A stretch of 19,336 nucleotides of DNA. It comes from CAZJDM01 sp964544765. GTDB taxonomy: Bacteria; Bdellovibrionota_B; Oligoflexia; CAYFLR01. Shown here piece after piece: positions 17,501-19,336 of the stretch (position 1 is the stretch's first letter; every line of letters begins with the position of its first letter). The position numbers and the translations under genes were made by a program. The notes beneath the pieces were generated by a model, which worked only from the letters and a program-made list of their open reading frames with translations, did no database searches and was not told the DNA's origin. The stretch covers positions 1 to 19,336 of the forward strand of contig CAZJDM010000086.1 of the NCBI GenBank assembly GCA_964544765.1, given 5' to 3'.

Positions 17501-18047
17501 TCAGAGGCATTATAACTCTCGTATGTTGTATCCAGTAATTGAAGGATTAAGAGATATTTTACATAAAGAAAAATGGGATCATAAAAAAGGTTTAATACAA
17601 AAGTTAGATAAAGGACTTTTAGCCAGACATTTTATGGAGGATATGATTCTTTCTACCTTAGCAGTTAGAAAGCGGGCCATGAATTATCATTTAAGAAGGA
17701 TTGAGTCATTTACAGGTAGAGAGTCATTAACTTTTGAGCAACAAAAAGAATTGCAAAAAGCTATTGAAGACTTTAACTATTTTCAAACTACTTCGGTATT
17801 TAATCTTATTTTTCACTCTTCAATGCTGGATCGCTTCAATTTAGACGAAACCATGGGCAGGTTAAATGATTTATTTTGGGAAGTCTACTTGCGTATTGAT
17901 ACCCGTCCATTTTATTTTGATGTTCAAGATAATCCTAGCATTAGTGGAGGTGCTAGAATATTATCTATTGAAAGGCAAAATGAACTACAGCTTTATCAAA
18001 CTAAAGTTTATCAAGGAATAAGTAAAAAAGCTCTTCAACAACAGTAA
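14529..18047 (+). CDS. Exported circularly permuted type-2 ATP-grasp-like protein with C-terminal HExxH region
   Basis: 1172 residues. Residues 7-24 are a hydrophobic export signal, with a possible weak lipobox at FSC32. Residues about 160-700 follow the order of the circularly permuted ATP-grasp family (CP_ATPgrasp type 2): EANLGTSSGLS (254-264, like the usual DNxRxPSGxSY), VILGPGVGNGAHPD (317-330), PLVKMSDMYI, PVVTGIYARMEE (367-378, like VDVIYRRIDD), SNVGGRAVDDK (481-491), VVKIPDSSGGDGV (540-552, Lys542), IIQKLADL, then DVRIFTMMD (613-621) and RTAKVGSASTNTSQGGG (636-652, like NSSQGGG). Near 414-436 there is a Gly/Glu/Gln-rich insertion. The C-terminal part holds MRHELSHYEEW with H919-E920-x-x-H923 and a downstream GETRALELE with Glu as possible third zinc ligand, so a metallopeptidase-like region is plausible. 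The usual family is shorter, cytosolic and linked to peptide-bond formation. Here the protein seems exported. No catalytic role can be proved. Confidence 0.7.
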   Translation: MIFNCRVFPYVSIFLYLSIYLLTSKNLVGFSCKDLGLRRILNSHPVQLLTHNYRFWTNQPGVKSRHGVRLTSKGKTVAIPAENYLIGKNGAYHPYIDGFARVFFSKTPAQIRRILDNMRDDHALHGMSFQQKDPETGKYDKVFKPQVDGFAPMRKTQYNALVDSTGPTMRAYRWLLQHIYSSREPDVEQMCREIGLDHQEGKEALADIIRIVRSNIYYEGKLIHSDMIHFPFLTVGGFDAVVGSLVKVISVFFEANLGTSSGLSNNIQLFESLRKNFPELYKIIRDRLPEDNTFALLKRAIESNAVSWTRNHEGISVILGPGVGNGAHPDVAAIALFSGMPLVKMSDMYIDISGNVRLNTGKGKKNPVVTGIYARMEESSILQSNNKGIAYRVPNTEKDVELGQKIGLDIQPGVAYAKTGKSDGEQRAGKGGGEQRGFVIGPNGNPLVVLNLDKLGRDPERPNLLPGDLIDAVHNRKLYISNVGGRAVDDKRIFEAIAQYIAPYFVRGNELIAEPPPTLTTKEDYDTFFESNAEQLKGYVVKIPDSSGGDGVDLLINQPGQKRLLVRDMVRNDYENTSGPNRFIIQKLADLTAINSVEEGMFGGYKFGTVAGDVRIFTMMDADGNVFAGPHSILIRTAKVGSASTNTSQGGGYAVGIILSDEPITSPAPARVILPAPASHGLVGINRQIVIEKMTLQCLYLSNELTQGKDKEQLVRSAERLVEMHQDSMDLLGRKFSPFMTYTRRFIKDKISEQQYLAYLQEFIKQLRAATFPVSGGVSDIVNQALDSGRKRPLKENYKEEDGPWYFHFVMTMEEFSQLVTLDMYQNPLLVREFTRGDEKFNKYEGGIYSDCQDPIINGMIRQVVNDGGEVRYIFAENATTGSRDDRPQKPYARINEETGNYIIGIDLRQPNALAAMRHELSHYEEWKEIRDNYMSKGVSFKEAGLMANSDVLGSSSRVAGETRALELEMDAENLDNPFNGHIVARDTQEHQRHYNSRMLYPVIEGLRDILHKEKWDHKKGLIQKLDKGLLARHFMEDMILSTLAVRKRAMNYHLRRIESFTGRESLTFEQQKELQKAIEDFNYFQTTSVFNLIFHSSMLDRFNLDETMGRLNDLFWEVYLRIDTRPFYFDVQDNPSISGGARILSIERQNELQLYQTKVYQGISKKALQQQ

Positions 18048-18111
18048 TAAATACGATATGTACTGTTTCGCCCATCGTGCGTTAAAATGTTTTAGTAAGA
18101 GGTATATAATT

Positions 18112-19336
18112 ATGGATAGGATTAAAGCTTATTTTAACTTAAGTGGTGAAAATACAACTATCACAACCGAGTGTATAGCGGGATTTACCACTTTTTTGTC
18201 TGCTATGTATATAATAGTGGTTAATCCCGCTATATTAAGTTCCACTGGCATGCCTTTTAGTGGCGTTTTAACTGCAACGATACTTGTAAGCGCGTTTTCC
18301 AGTTTGTTGATGGGTATATACGCACGTAATCCAATTTTGTTAGCTCCAGGTATGGGTATAAACGCTTTTTTTACTTTTACTGTTGTTATAGGAATGAAGG
18401 TTCCTTGGCAGACCGCGTTAGGTGCTGTTTTCTGGTCGGGAATTATCTTTCTTTTATTGTCGATATTTAAAATTCGTACCCATATAGTACGAGCTATTCC
18501 CAAACAAATTCGTTATGGAGTTGCGGCTGGCATCGGTATTTTTATAACTTTAATCGGTTTAAAAAACGCCGGCTTTATTGTGGCCAATAAAGCCACCATT
18601 ATTGGACGAGGAGAACTGGACGCGATTACTTTAACCTTCTTGGTTGGTTTGGCCATTACCGCTATTTTGGTAGTTAAGAAGATCAAAGGTTCCTTAGTTT
18701 TAGGGATCACCATTACGACCTTGTTGGCAATTCCTATTGGTAGAATTTGGGGTGATGCTTCCGCGGTGAATTTTGGTAATTCAACTTTAGTAGTTTGGAA
18801 AGGTTTATTTGCTCCTCCTGATTTTAGTTTATTATGGTCGTTGGATTTATGGGGATCGATTGGTTTGAGTTTATGGCCGGTAGTTTTTGCTTTTTTATTT
18901 ACCGATATGTTTGATAGTCTTTCTACCTTTGTCGGAGTTGCTGAGGCAGCTAATTTGACTGATCAAAATGGAGAACCGCGTAATGTTAATCGTTCTATGA
19001 TAGTTGATGCTTTATCTACTACTATGTCGGGTTTATTTGGTACCAGTTCAGGAACCAGTTATATTGAATCGGTAACGGGAATTTCTGAAGGGGGAAGAAC
19101 TGGTTTAACTGCTGTGGTAGCTGGCGCTTTGTTTTTGCCCTTTATTTTCTTTTCTCCGTTATTATCTACGGTTCCAGCTATTGCTACCGCACCAGTATTA
19201 GTATTGGTAGGGGTTTTCATGATGACTCCGGTTTTAAATATAAATTGGAACAAATTGGATGATGCTATCCCGGCGTTTTTAGCGATGATTTTGATCCCCT
19301 TGACTTTTTCTATTACCCAAGGTATCGTCTGGGGGT
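18112..19336 (+). CDS. NCS2-family (AzgA-like) purine permease, C-terminus cut by window
   Basis: The open frame from ATG 18112 runs to the window end, 408 codons. AAGAGG at 18097-18102 is nine bases before it. Translation shows a multi-pass membrane protein of the AzgA/PbuG branch: AGFTTFLSAMYIIVVNPAIL, LAPGMGINAFFTFTVV, IPKQIRYGVAAGIGIF, FTDMFDSLSTFVGVAE and GTSSGTSYIESVTGISEGG, all typical of guanine/hypoxanthine/adenine transporters. Family proteins are about 430-460 residues, so only the last few dozen are missing. It is 64 bases after the ATP-grasp-like gene and may be co-transcribed, but its job is ordinary purine uptake by proton symport. No family member has an obvious tie to the upstream genes. 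Confidence 0.92.
   Translation, partial: MDRIKAYFNLSGENTTITTECIAGFTTFLSAMYIIVVNPAILSSTGMPFSGVLTATILVSAFSSLLMGIYARNPILLAPGMGINAFFTFTVVIGMKVPWQTALGAVFWSGIIFLLLSIFKIRTHIVRAIPKQIRYGVAAGIGIFITLIGLKNAGFIVANKATIIGRGELDAITLTFLVGLAITAILVVKKIKGSLVLGITITTLLAIPIGRIWGDASAVNFGNSTLVVWKGLFAPPDFSLLWSLDLWGSIGLSLWPVVFAFLFTDMFDSLSTFVGVAEAANLTDQNGEPRNVNRSMIVDALSTTMSGLFGTSSGTSYIESVTGISEGGRTGLTAVVAGALFLPFIFFSPLLSTVPAIATAPVLVLVGVFMMTPVLNINWNKLDDAIPAFLAMILIPLTFSITQGIVWG

Noticed and set aside
18129..19253. Several reverse-strand frames over the permease
   Set aside because: They mirror a strong, family-recognisable permease on the plus strand and show the Thr/Ala/Ile/Pro bias expected of antisense reads of membrane proteins.

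Overview
The window is AT-rich Gram-negative bacterial chromosome. It carries exported proteins, outer-membrane beta-barrels, a lipoprotein and several non-ATG starts. No rRNA, tRNA, CRISPR array or insertion sequence is visible. Predicted outer-membrane barrels with a Lys-rich exported domain, and a TPR plus winged-helix regulator, fit the former Deltaproteobacteria or Bdellovibrionota. That placement is an impression; nothing here is a phylogenetic marker.

Left part (23-1814): a minus-strand regulator with N-terminal TPR-like helices and a C-terminal OmpR-type winged helix. Next to it is a small Cys-containing plus-strand gene whose signal peptide looks cut off by a frameshift.

Cytochrome block (1915-7716, plus): five tightly packed genes. 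They encode an outer-membrane beta-barrel (porin-like), a 7-heme cytochrome, a small lipoprotein cytochrome with 2 intact and 1 broken heme site, a 4-heme cytochrome, and a giant 26-CXXCH cytochrome built from four copies of a roughly 130-215-residue repeat plus a tail. Together there are 39 canonical heme motifs. The layout matches porin-cytochrome conduits that carry electrons across the outer membrane in metal-reducing bacteria, here with unfamiliar components.

Middle part (7833-11146): convergent to the cytochromes lies a minus-strand exported protein with a Lys-rich domain and a beta-barrel. It is divergent, with recognisable sigma70-type promoters on both sides, from a secreted alpha/beta hydrolase. 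A DedA-family membrane protein follows on the minus strand.

Right part (11496-18047, plus): two large exported proteins. One is an 886-residue protein with a central alpha/beta-hydrolase core. The other is 1172 residues and combines an export signal, a circularly permuted type-2 ATP-grasp-like region and a C-terminal HExxH (HELSH) region. An ATP-dependent fold on an exported protein, joined to a zincin-like motif, is the most surprising single gene. Palindromes and repeats sit in the gene-free stretches before and after the 886-residue gene.

Right edge (18112 onward): an AzgA-like NCS2 purine permease, cut by the window end.

How they may work together: the cytochromes plus barrel probably form one electron-transfer conduit. 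The two hydrolases and the ATP-grasp/HELSH protein may be an envelope or secreted enzyme set, but that link rests only on proximity and shared export signals.
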